Assembly (NCBI GenBank): GCA_026786225.1
Contig: JAJAYN010000478.1
Span: 1 to 12,660, forward strand
From: Burkholderiales bacterium
GTDB lineage: Bacteria > Pseudomonadota > Gammaproteobacteria > Burkholderiales > Usitatibacteraceae
Length of the DNA: 12,660 bases
Reading direction: 5' to 3'
Position numbers and translations under genes: made by a program. The notes under the pieces are model-generated. The model was not told the origin of the DNA. It saw nothing but the letters and a program-made list of their open reading frames with translations, and ran no database searches. Below are positions 1-6,186 of the stretch, one piece after another (the first letter of the stretch is position 1; each line of letters opens with the position of its first letter).

Positions 1-360
1 ATGCCGGAGATGGATGGTTTCGAGTTATGTCGGGAAATCCGCAGCAGGCCGGGCCTTGCGGGGATCAAAATCATCATGTGTACGTCGAAATCCTACGATT
101 TCGACCGTCGCCGAGCCAAGGAACTTGGTGCGGATGGCTATATCGTCAAGCCGATCAAGCGTGAATCGCTAATGAAGCAAATCAACGAGATCATGTCCGA
201 AAGTGTCACAGTGACCTACTGGGGTGTGCATGGGACACTTGCCGGTAAGCGGCGCGAGCACCATGCGCTGCGGTGGAAATACCTCCTGCATGAGTATCGA
301 GATCAGCGGCGAGCCGCTGTTCATCTTCGACTGCGGCTCGGGTATCAAGCAGCTCTCTGA
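1..360 (+). CDS. Response-regulator receiver domain, C-terminal part (5'-truncated; first half of a frameshifted receiver-MBL fusion gene)
   Basis: This is the end of a CheY-like receiver domain whose start lies left of the window. The visible part begins just after the position of the phospho-accepting Asp, with the typical MPEMDG loop at residues 1-6. The conserved Thr (T28 in IIMCTSK) and the conserved Lys-Pro (K50-P51 in YIVKPI) mark the switch and active-site ends of the fold. The receiver finishes near residue 66. The residues that follow, VTYWGVHGTL, are the first strand of a metallo-beta-lactamase-fold domain. That reading breaks after about base 237 and continues one frame over in the next entry. 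Residues beyond about 80 are therefore out-of-frame translation before a chance stop. The ATG at base 1 is internal, not a start. Domain identity is secure. Whether the break is real or a sequence error cannot be told from one sequence. Confidence 0.8.
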   Translation: MPEMDGFELCREIRSRPGLAGIKIIMCTSKSYDFDRRRAKELGADGYIVKPIKRESLMKQINEIMSESVTVTYWGVHGTLAGKRREHHALRWKYLLHEYRDQRRAAVHLRLRLGYQAAL

Positions 361-1060
361 CAGCATCAATGCAGCAAAGGTACAGCGTCTGTCAGCACGA
401 ATTTTCATTTCGCATACGCACTGGGATCACATCAACACCATCCCCTTCTTCGGGCCGCTGTATATCCGTGGCAACCAGATTGAATTGTTTGGCCCGTATC
501 AAGGCGACCTGACTATCGAGCGCGCCGTGGCAGCACAAATGGAAAGCGTCTATTTTCCGGTGACCATTCGCGAGTTCGCTGCGCGCCTCTTGTTCCGCGA
601 TTTGCGCGAAGAGGCGCTTGATTTCGGCCCGGTACGCGTTGAGACCATGTTGCTAAAACATCCTGGCTACTGTCTGGGCTACAAGCTGACGTGCTACGGC
701 AGAACCGTTTGCTACATTACCGATAACGAGCTTTACCTCAAGTCCGATCCGCGCTACGACCTTGCCTACGTAGAAAGACTGGCGAATTTTGTCCGTGGCG
801 CTGACTTGCTTATCACTGACACCACCTACCGCGATCACGAGTATCCGTCCAAGGTGGACTGGGGGCACTCCTGCGTCAGCGAGGTCGCTGATCTGGCCGC
901 GCGAGCCGAAGTGAAGCGCCTCCACCTTTTCCATCACGACCCGGATCAGACCGACGACGACATCGATTTGAAGCTCGCTGAAATGCGCGAGGCGCTGGCT
1001 CGACTGGGCGCTAATGTGCAGTGCGATGCGCCCGCTGAAAAATCGAAGCTGACGCTTTAG
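224..1060 (+). CDS. Metallo-beta-lactamase-fold hydrolase domain (second half of the frameshifted receiver-MBL fusion)
   Basis: This is an MBL-fold metal-dependent hydrolase of the RNase Z/PhnP-like, probably phosphodiesterase-type, branch. The metal-binding HxHxDH motif is at residues 64-69 of this frame (SHTHWDH). Further candidate ligands are H146 (LLKHPG), D167 (ITDNE) or D199 (ITDTTY), H215 (WGHS) and H237 (LFHHDP). The segment LPVSG...GGNTSC near residues 6-22 continues the WGVxGTLPVPG...GGNT signature that starts at the end of the upstream frame, so the two entries are one gene. The ATG at 224 has no convincing ribosome-binding site and lies inside codons for the conserved strand, so it is unlikely to be a true start. 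The implied protein would place hydrolase output under phosphorylation control. The substrate is unknown. The gene ends eight bases before the convergent gene on the minus strand. The MBL domain is secure; independent expression is doubtful. Confidence 0.8.
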   Translation: MCMGHLPVSGASTMRCGGNTSCMSIEISGEPLFIFDCGSGIKQLSDSINAAKVQRLSARIFISHTHWDHINTIPFFGPLYIRGNQIELFGPYQGDLTIERAVAAQMESVYFPVTIREFAARLLFRDLREEALDFGPVRVETMLLKHPGYCLGYKLTCYGRTVCYITDNELYLKSDPRYDLAYVERLANFVRGADLLITDTTYRDHEYPSKVDWGHSCVSEVADLAARAEVKRLHLFHHDPDQTDDDIDLKLAEMREALARLGANVQCDAPAEKSKLTL

Positions 1061-1084
1061 CCGGTACTTCATTGGGTGCCGGCT
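1059..1084. terminator. Hairpin between convergent genes, possible bidirectional terminator
   Basis: AGCCGGTAC (1059-1067) pairs with GTGCCGGCT (1076-1084) around an eight-base loop. The stem is nine base pairs with one G-T wobble. It covers the end of the plus-strand stop codon and the start of the facing minus-strand coding region. No T-tract follows on either strand, so intrinsic termination would be weak. The position between converging genes is the main support. Confidence 0.35.
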
Positions 1085-1551
1085 TGATCGCGCTCGATAG
1101 CGGTCCGAGGCCACTCTGCAAACGAAAGCCAACCGCCGATACCGAGTGAAAGTAACCCCGGCGATAGAAACAACCATTGCCCGAACGTGTAGGGACCGGC
1201 ACCCAAAGTGATCAGCACACCTGCGCTCGATAGCGACAGGAACGCGACGCAAAACGCAGCAAGCCAGCGCCAGCGAGGCAAGAAACCGCCCACCATCATG
1301 GCGACCAATAGCGCGGTGGCAGCAAGGATTCCCCACGTCAACAACCACCAGGCAGTCGACAGCAAGCGATCAAGGAACTCGAAGATATTGCCACCGCCGA
1401 TGGCGTGGCCAAGCAGCAGAAAACCCCATGCGAGCAATAGGTTCGGCAGCAGCATGATGACACTCGTCAAATGCAGAAATATCCGCACCCAATGTCGCTG
1501 GGCCAAACTTTCAGGGACGGGGTACGACAATGGTGCCTTTGTTGACGACAA
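1069..1551 (-). CDS. Hypothetical four-helix inner-membrane protein
   Basis: I do not recognise this family. The 160-residue product has a polar N-terminus and four strongly hydrophobic segments, at about residues 24-48, 64-92, 96-117 and 122-145, with a short charged C-terminal tail. This predicts an integral membrane protein with both ends on the same side. No catalytic motif is visible. The start chosen is TTG at 1549-1551, ten bases after AAAGGA. It overlaps the end of the upstream gene by 41 bases, consistent with translational coupling. Later TTG or GTG starts (residues 8, 16 or 22) would also keep all four helices, so the start is uncertain. It forms a two-gene minus-strand unit with the secreted protein upstream. 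The two may act together at the envelope, but this is inferred only from the overlap. Confidence 0.65.
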   Translation of the reverse strand: MSSTKAPLSYPVPESLAQRHWVRIFLHLTSVIMLLPNLLLAWGFLLLGHAIGGGNIFEFLDRLLSTAWWLLTWGILAATALLVAMMVGGFLPRWRWLAAFCVAFLSLSSAGVLITLGAGPYTFGQWLFLSPGLLSLGIGGWLSFAEWPRTAIERDQAGTQ

Positions 1552-2011
1552 ATCTGGTTTTTCCTTTTACGGAGGGACAGCACATTGCATCGTCCTTGCC
1601 GTATTTCAGCGTTTCCGTCTGAATCGTACCGTCAACAACCTTTATCTGCATCATCTGGCGCTCGCCCCGGCTTCCGACCTCCCGCACGGGAATCACTGGG
1701 GATGTCTTTCCCGGGAAAGTCTTCAGATGGGTTTCATGGTGATTTCCACATGAACCGGGTGTGGCGGATTTAAGGTTTCCACATGCGCCTTCGATGGTAA
1801 AGATAACGATAAGATCTTCTACGCCATCTGCAGTGACGTCGCCACGCGCGACCATGCGGGCGTTGCAGTCTTCAACGCTACGCGCATTGACGCTGTACGC
1901 TTTGATGAATTTCTCGGCGTCGCTGGTCAACGGCGCGCATACGTTGGCGGACGATTCCTGTAATACTGCCGTAAGGCCAATGAGTGCGAGGCGTTTTTTT
2001 GTGCTTCCCAT
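1511..2011 (-). CDS. Hypothetical secreted cysteine-rich protein
   Basis: The 166-residue product begins with a short basic stretch (STKKR) and a hydrophobic segment ending in SSA at residues 21-23, which reads as a Sec signal peptide cleaved near residue 23. The mature part has six cysteines (C26, C49, C77, C88 and the adjacent pair C144-C145), suggesting disulfides in the periplasm or outside the cell. Residues 58-70 (GDVTADGVEDLIV) resemble the Asp-rich loops of FG-GAP/VCBS-like calcium-binding repeats. The C-terminal DDAMCCPSVKGKTRF is a distinctive motif I cannot assign. The ATG start at 2011 is well supported by AGGA seven bases upstream. It is the first gene of a minus-strand pair and overlaps the next by 41 bases. 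Function unknown; a real gene is likely from the signal peptide, ribosome-binding site and overlap. Confidence 0.68.
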   Translation of the reverse strand: MGSTKKRLALIGLTAVLQESSANVCAPLTSDAEKFIKAYSVNARSVEDCNARMVARGDVTADGVEDLIVIFTIEGACGNLKSATPGSCGNHHETHLKTFPGKTSPVIPVREVGSRGERQMMQIKVVDGTIQTETLKYGKDDAMCCPSVKGKTRFVVNKGTIVVPRP

Positions 2012-2069
2012 GCGATTTCCTGTGCGGATTATTGATGAATCACCTTATCGCGAACGCGGTCTGCCGGGA

Positions 2070-2096
2070 TTGACGCACTTGTTCTGCTAGTAGAAT
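2070..2096 (+). promoter_or_regulatory. Candidate sigma-70 promoter for the exported-protein gene
   Basis: TTGACG at 2070-2075 (5/6 match to the -35 consensus) and TAGAAT at 2091-2096 (5/6 match to the -10) are separated by 15 bases, shorter than the optimal 17. Transcription would begin near 2103, just upstream of the ribosome-binding site at 2125-2130. It lies in the intergenic region between divergent genes. Confidence 0.45.
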
Positions 2097-2124
2097 AAAC
2101 ATATGCATGGCTATCCGACCTACC

Positions 2125-2130
2125 GGGAGA
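2125..2130 (+). promoter_or_regulatory. Ribosome-binding site deciding the start at 2137
   Basis: GGGAGA lies six bases before the ATG at 2137-2139. That ATG opens a classic signal peptide (MQRIIQYTLLFLSCLPL). The alternative upstream ATG at 2103, in another frame, has no ribosome-binding site and sits at the predicted transcription start. Confidence 0.6.
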
Positions 2131-2136
2131 TGATCG

Positions 2137-2663
2137 ATGCAAAGAATAATCCAATACACCTTGCTTTTCCTTTCTTGCCTCCCCTTATAGGCCTTGCCCG
2201 TACTGCTGGCGATGCACCAGCGGGGGCAAAACAGACAACCTATAAGGGTGCGTACTTCGAGATCAAATACCCGGCAGACTTCAAGGCGCGCGCCATCGAT
2301 GCCACCAAGGCTAAAGAGTCCAGTGCGGCGACATTTTCGTCGCCAGATGGCGACATGGAGTTTTATATCTTCTCCCCACAGTGGGGCGGTGACGCCCCCG
2401 GTATCGCGCTGGACCCATCGAGGGAAACCGAAACCAGGCGTAAAACGGATAAAGGCAAGAGTTCCGGCGTCGCGGGCGTCTACTCCTGGGTCACTATTTC
2501 CGCCAGGGACAAGAGCCATACCCGTGTTTATCAGGACTTTCTTGCCGAGGACGCCAGTATTCACTGGGTGATCGGGATGAAGTACAAATCTGATGCCGCA
2601 TAGCAGCGATGCAAAGCACATTACGCCAAATTCAAGACCTCGCTAAGGCAACTGGCCGATTAG
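2137..2663 (+). pseudogene. Small exported protein gene with two lesions (frameshift in signal peptide, early amber stop)
   Basis: I do not recognise the family. The well-supported start at 2137 encodes MQRIIQYTLLFLSCLPL, a typical signal peptide, then hits TAG at 2188-2190. One extra C in the CCCC run at 2181-2184 would join it to the frame reading LIGLARTAGDAPAGAKQTTY, which continues as a soluble domain (GAYFEIKYPADFKAR, then SSPDGDMEFYIFSPQWGG) to TAG at 2601-2603. After that stop the same frame stays open for 19 residues, QRCKAHYAKFKTSLRQLAD, before TAG at 2661. This amphipathic, Lys-rich segment looks like the native C-terminus, so TAG 2601 may be a nonsense change of a Tyr codon. The intact product would be about 175 residues, periplasmic or secreted. 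An open reading frame 2103-2603 exists but lacks a signal peptide and a ribosome-binding site. Real decay and sequence error both remain possible; two independent lesions favour decay. Confidence 0.6.
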
Positions 2664-2806
2664 TCATACAACTTGTGAACACGGTGGCGTGCGAATTTGG
2701 ACAGCAGGAAATCACCAAAACATGGGGTTAAACATGGATACCTCAATCGGGTCAATACCAGACGCCGTGAAAGGGCTAAACTGGCGCAAGCAATCGCAAT
2801 GCGTCA

Positions 2807-2827
2807 CATTGCCCTTTGCGGGCAATG
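2807..2827. repeat. Perfect 8-bp hairpin upstream of the FN3 protein gene
   Basis: CATTGCCC (2807-2814) and GGGCAATG (2820-2827) are exact inverted repeats around the five-base loop TTTGC. No T-tract follows, so it is not a standard intrinsic terminator for the upstream gene. It lies about 60 bases before the start at 2889 and could act in the leader RNA or as a protein-binding dyad. Confidence 0.4.
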
Positions 2828-2833
2828 CCCACA

Positions 2834-2863
2834 TAAGTTGTGGAAATTGTGGTCAACAACTTA
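2834..2863. repeat. 8-bp inverted repeat, possible operator or leader hairpin before the FN3 gene
   Basis: TAAGTTGT (2834-2841) and ACAACTTA (2856-2863) are exact inverted repeats separated by 14 bases, ending 25 bases before the ATG at 2889. The arrangement suits a dimeric regulator's site or a leader hairpin near the ribosome-binding site (GAGAGA at about 2879-2884). No partner regulator is in the window. Confidence 0.35.
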
Positions 2864-2888
2864 ATTTGCAGAAGGTGCAGAGAGAAAA

Positions 2889-3806
2889 ATGAATCTGGTT
2901 AAAACCTCACATGTAATGGCTGCAATGGCGTTTGCTGCGTTGGGATTGATGGTGTCCGCCCACGCAACCGTTACATTTCAATGGTCCGCTGGAGCGACTT
3001 GTGGAAATGCATCCTCTGTGGGCTTCACGCCTGGTGGTGCCACTTTTCAGGCATCGCTTTGCGCGTCGACGACTACCGAGCGCGGGTGTGGATTCTCAGC
3101 AATCCTGCAAGCGAGCGACATGACGGCCGCGCAGCAGAACAATTTCAGCGTGACAGCGATTGCACGCGGATCCAATTATCCAGATGCGACCGCGACAAGA
3201 GCATTACCCATGCTCATCACCAATCCACCGACCATGGCGGATTTTGGCTCGACAGCCGCACCGTCCAGCCCGACGTCGGTTACGCCCGGCGCGAACCAGT
3301 TGCTCGTGACCTTTACCTTTGCACCACAAGCGTCTGCGGCCAATGCCATTTACACGCTCAATTTATCCACGCCGGCTTCAGAATTCAGCACCGACCAGGG
3401 CGACAGCACCTGTGCCGCACCGGGGAACTCGGGTGCCGCGCTGCCAGTGCTAACGTTGTACGCGGGATCACCACCAGCGAATGCGCCGGGTGCCCCACTA
3501 TTGAGCAGCGTCGATGTGGCACCAGGCCGGGCAGTACTCAATTTTTCACAGCCAGTCAATAATGGCGGTTCGCCAATTTCCAGCTATACCGCGACCTGCG
3601 CGGCTGATGGACAGGTCACGCGCATGGCGGCCGGCAGTGGTTCGCCCATTACTGTCAATGGATTGCGAGGGGGCGTGTTCTACACTTGTACTGTCACGGC
3701 AACAAACAGCAGCGGCGTCACCAGCGGTGCTTCCGGCGCGTTCACGGTATCGACTATTTCGGGATCCATTATTGCGCCGCTTCTGTTGCTATTGCTCGAC
3801 GAGTGA
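2889..3806 (+). CDS. Secreted protein with a C-terminal fibronectin type III domain and hydrophobic tail
   Basis: The 305-residue product starts with a Sec signal peptide (hydrophobic residues 9-24, likely cut after SAHA at residue 26). Residues 27-192 are a Thr/Ser/Ala-rich, beta-type region of unrecognised family with cysteines at 38, 58, 67 and 175. Residues 200-287 match the fibronectin type III pattern: a PGAP start, then GGSPISSYTATC, an ITVNGL turn, and FYTCTVTATNSSGVTSGAS at the end. The protein closes with GSIIAPLLLLLLDE, a short hydrophobic run followed by two acidic residues rather than the Arg-rich end of known CTERM sorting tags. A surface or extracellular binding or structural role is likely; no enzyme motif is seen. 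The ATG at 2889 is preceded by GAGAGA. It is a single gene converging on the peptidase gene with 94 bases between. Whether the tail anchors or sorts the protein is inference. Confidence 0.8.
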   Translation: MNLVKTSHVMAAMAFAALGLMVSAHATVTFQWSAGATCGNASSVGFTPGGATFQASLCASTTTERGCGFSAILQASDMTAAQQNNFSVTAIARGSNYPDATATRALPMLITNPPTMADFGSTAAPSSPTSVTPGANQLLVTFTFAPQASAANAIYTLNLSTPASEFSTDQGDSTCAAPGNSGAALPVLTLYAGSPPANAPGAPLLSSVDVAPGRAVLNFSQPVNNGGSPISSYTATCAADGQVTRMAAGSGSPITVNGLRGGVFYTCTVTATNSSGVTSGASGAFTVSTISGSIIAPLLLLLLDE

Positions 3807-3842
3807 GACGACGCAAAGCTGAGTTCGGACTGTTGGCAAAGG

Positions 3843-3863
3843 CACGCCGCAGCACGTGTTTTT
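3843..3863 (+). terminator. Weak possible terminator after the FN3 gene
   Basis: CACG (3843-3846) can pair with CGTG (3855-3858) around an eight-base loop, followed immediately by five T residues. An outer CAAAG/CTTTG pair (3837-3841, 3866-3870) could extend it imperfectly. The stem is short, so this is weak. Its place between convergent genes is the main support. Confidence 0.22.
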
Positions 3864-3900
3864 GGCTTTGATGCGAAAGACCTCAAGTCCTGCGCTATTT

Positions 3901-5919
3901 TCACTTTGTCGGCCCCTTGCCCACATATTTTTCCAGCCACGCGAAATATTCCTTGTACCAAAGCCGTGAATTCTGCGGCTTCAGTATCCAGTGGTTTTCG
4001 TCGGGGAAAAATACCAGCCGCGCCGGCACCTTTAGTGCCTTCAGCGTGCTGTAGTACGCCAGCCCCTGCGCGTCAGGCACACGGTAGTCGAGCGCGCCAT
4101 GGATTACGAGTGTCGGCGTTTTCATGTGCTTGACAAATGCAATCGGATTTTGCGCCGCGAATTTAGCGGGGTCAGTCCAGTAGTTGGTTGAAAGCGAGTG
4201 GTCGAACCAATAGCCTGCGTCACCCGCGTACATCGAGACCCAATCAAAGCAACCGGCATGGCACACATACGCTTTGTAACGATCACCCTCCTTTTTGGCG
4301 CCGTTGCGGCCATTCATCCACGCTACCATCTTGCCGCCGTAACTGCCGCCGCTGGCGGCCAGGCGTTTGGCATCGATGTAGCCCTGCTTCAACATGAAAT
4401 CGGTAGCGGCCTCGACATCAGCGTGTTCTTTGCTGCCGAAAGTACCGGTATTGGATTCCAGGAATTTATTTCCCCATCCAAGCGAGCCGTGATAGTTCAC
4501 GCACACGACGACATATCCCTGCGCCGCGAACACCTGATTGTTCCAGCGCTGATGGAAGTTGTCGCCCCAATTGGCATGCGGCCCACCGTGAATATTGTGT
4601 AGTAACGGCCATTTTTTCCTGTTGTCGAAATCCGGCGGATACACCACCCACATCTGCACCGGCTCGTTGTTCCAGCCCTTGATGGTGAATTCCCGCACTT
4701 GGCCAAGCTTGAATTTCGCCATCAGGGCGTCGTTGAACGCTTCAATCGGCGCTGCGTTTTTCCCGTCGGCGTCGCTGGCAAATATCTTTGGCGCTGCCGA
4801 CATGTTGTTACGCACAAACACGACCTTGTCAGCTTTTACGTCGAAATCGGTTACGGTCCCACCCTGCGCCACCAGCGTCGGTATCTTGAGGCCGACGGCA
4901 AGACGCCACACATTCAGGCGACCAAATTCGTCTGCGGTGAAGTAAATACTTTTTGCGTCGGCGGCCCAGCGCAATGGCGGATTGATGTTGCGATCCCAAT
5001 GGCTGATCAGCGCGATTTTACCGGTGTTGCGTAATATCAAGGCAAGCTTGAAATCATCGTCCATCGAACGACGCATGTTTTGCACCAGCAAGGCAATCGA
5101 CGCGCCATCAGGCGAATAGGCGGGTGCGTAATGTGAGAACGGCGACTTGGTGGTCAAGGTACGCACCTTGCCGGTCTTTACGTCAAGTTCAGCAATGTGA
5201 TGCGCCTGATCACCGCGCGCATCGGCGTTCGGGTTATAGCAGAACGCGATGCATTTCCCATCGGGAGAAATATCAAAATCGGCCAGGCCGGGATCAGCTG
5301 TTTGCAGCGAAAATTTGCTGCCCGCAAAAAGGTCTCGACACTTTCCGGTCTTCAGATCAATGACATGCACATGCGGCTGACGACCGTCCGAGAGCCAATG
5401 ATCCCAATGCCGAAAGCAGGTGTGGTCAACCACGTGTGCCTTGACCTTGTCGTCTTTCTTTTCTTTCAGTCGCTTGGCCTGTGCCTTCTCACCTTTCAGT
5501 TCCGGCCACACCCATGAGATGAACGCAATCTTCGCGGCGCCGGGAAACCATTTGATGGCCGCCACGCCGGTGGCGATGGTAGAGACACGACGCGCTTCGC
5601 CGCCATCGGGCGCAATCACATAAAGCTGGGGTTCTGCATCGGCATCTTTGCCTTCTCCCCGTCTGGCGACAAACGCAATGCTGCGACCGTCTGGCGACCA
5701 CTGGGGCTGTCCGTCTTTCTCGCCACAGCGCGTGAGTTCGCGCGGGTCGCCATCAAACGTTGAAAGCAACCAGAGGCTGGTGCTGCCCTTGTTCTCCGTC
5801 ATGTCGTATCTGGTCAGGGCCACGCATGCCTGGGTGCCATCAGGCGAAAGCGTGGGTGACGACGGGCGCTTTATTTTCCACAGGTCGATCGCGGTGATGC
5901 GCTGGTTTTTCTTGGACAT
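3901..5919 (-). CDS. S9 family peptidase (prolyl oligopeptidase / acylaminoacyl-peptidase-like)
   Basis: This is a serine peptidase that would cleave short peptides in the cytoplasm. The 672-residue length is normal for the S9C-type group. The N-terminal ~400 residues form a beta-propeller with repeated WD40-like PD40 signatures (SPDG at about 25, 75, 218 and 269), which in this family limits access to small peptides. The C-terminal alpha/beta-hydrolase domain carries the oxyanion loop HGGPH at 444-448, the nucleophile S526 in GGSYGG, the acid D611 in DYRVPD and the base H643 in DENHW, so the catalytic triad is complete. No signal peptide is seen. The ATG start at 5919 has only a weak upstream purine stretch. 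It is encoded alone, divergent from the pyrimidine operon and convergent with the FN3 gene, and has no evident functional link to either. Exact specificity (dipeptidyl-, acylaminoacyl- or oligopeptidase) cannot be read from sequence. Confidence 0.93.
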   Translation of the reverse strand: MSKKNQRITAIDLWKIKRPSSPTLSPDGTQACVALTRYDMTENKGSTSLWLLSTFDGDPRELTRCGEKDGQPQWSPDGRSIAFVARRGEGKDADAEPQLYVIAPDGGEARRVSTIATGVAAIKWFPGAAKIAFISWVWPELKGEKAQAKRLKEKKDDKVKAHVVDHTCFRHWDHWLSDGRQPHVHVIDLKTGKCRDLFAGSKFSLQTADPGLADFDISPDGKCIAFCYNPNADARGDQAHHIAELDVKTGKVRTLTTKSPFSHYAPAYSPDGASIALLVQNMRRSMDDDFKLALILRNTGKIALISHWDRNINPPLRWAADAKSIYFTADEFGRLNVWRLAVGLKIPTLVAQGGTVTDFDVKADKVVFVRNNMSAAPKIFASDADGKNAAPIEAFNDALMAKFKLGQVREFTIKGWNNEPVQMWVVYPPDFDNRKKWPLLHNIHGGPHANWGDNFHQRWNNQVFAAQGYVVVCVNYHGSLGWGNKFLESNTGTFGSKEHADVEAATDFMLKQGYIDAKRLAASGGSYGGKMVAWMNGRNGAKKEGDRYKAYVCHAGCFDWVSMYAGDAGYWFDHSLSTNYWTDPAKFAAQNPIAFVKHMKTPTLVIHGALDYRVPDAQGLAYYSTLKALKVPARLVFFPDENHWILKPQNSRLWYKEYFAWLEKYVGKGPTK

Positions 5920-5939
5920 GTCTGGGCGTTCTCGGTTAG

Positions 5940-5954
5940 GTTAAACGTGTTAAC
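5940..5954. repeat. Short dyad before the peptidase gene, possible operator
   Basis: GTTAA (5940-5944) and TTAAC (5950-5954) form a five-base inverted repeat around ACGTG, about 20-35 bases upstream of the minus-strand peptidase start. Five-base arms are short and could arise by chance. It is noted because it sits where a repressor of the peptidase gene would bind. Confidence 0.2.
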
Positions 5955-6043
5955 TCTAGCACTGGTGCGGCATCTGGGCTATTTTTTGTCTGGAAGGCGC
6001 GCAGATGCTGGAGTTTGTATTAATTTTCGAGTGACGCATAAAG

Positions 6044-6059
6044 TTTACCAATGAGTAAA
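6044..6059. promoter_or_regulatory. Candidate operator of the pyrimidine operon (RutR-box-like dyad)
   Basis: TTTACCAATGAGTAAA contains an exact inverted repeat, TTTAC-N6-GTAAA. Its left half matches six of seven bases of the E. coli RutR consensus half-site TTGACCA, and its right half four of seven. RutR is a TetR-family regulator that senses uracil or thymine, which fits the downstream genes. The site lies immediately upstream of a candidate extended -10 element and about 130 bases before the first operon gene. The match is partial and no regulator gene is in the window, so this is a suggestion only. Confidence 0.3.
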
Positions 6060-6066
6060 ATTTTCC

Positions 6067-6075
6067 TGATACGAT
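6067..6075 (+). promoter_or_regulatory. Candidate extended -10 promoter of the pyrimidine degradation operon
   Basis: TG-A-TACGAT at 6067-6075 fits an extended -10 element (4/6 match to TATAAT plus the upstream TG). The nearest -35-like hexamer, TTTACC at 6044-6049, is 20 bases away, too far for normal spacing. An extended -10 can compensate for a poor -35. Transcription would start near 6082, giving a leader of about 105 bases. Confidence 0.35.
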
Positions 6076-6175
6076 GAATCCGCGCCATTCAGAACAAACA
6101 AATAGATGCTGGCCGACAAAAGTTGCGACTCACCACTATATTCATTACGGGTTGCTAACCCGGACACAAATTTTT

Positions 6176-6179
6176 GGAG
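6176..6179 (+). promoter_or_regulatory. Ribosome-binding site selecting the aminotransferase start at 6187
   Basis: GGAG lies seven bases before the ATG at 6187. The reading frame is open further upstream to an ATG at 6106, but that start has no ribosome-binding site and would add 27 residues with no family counterpart before the conserved LDHYWLPFTPNR. Confidence 0.6.
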
Positions 6180-6186
6180 CTCACGC

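Noticed and set aside
232..243. Programmed ribosomal frameshift in the receiver-MBL gene
   Set aside because: No slippery heptamer, no rare-codon or stop-codon pause site at the switch and no clear downstream stem. An indel is the simpler reading.
653..1348. Minus-strand open frame of 231 codons across the MBL gene and the membrane protein gene
   Set aside because: It conflicts with two better-supported genes and its composition (many His, Arg, Cys) is typical of a shadow frame.
2103..2136. ATG at 2103 as start of the exported protein
   Set aside because: It lacks a ribosome-binding site, lies at the predicted transcription start, and gives no signal peptide. The ATG at 2137 in another frame has both.
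2689..2892. 67-codon open frame starting at GTG and overlapping the FN3 gene start by ATGA, with a CGNC motif
   Set aside because: No good ribosome-binding site, no recognisable composition, and it spans the two inverted repeats. The ATGA overlap alone is weak support.
6106..6186. Upstream start adding 27 residues to the aminotransferase
   Set aside because: The family N-terminus begins at the later Met, which has GGAG seven bases upstream.
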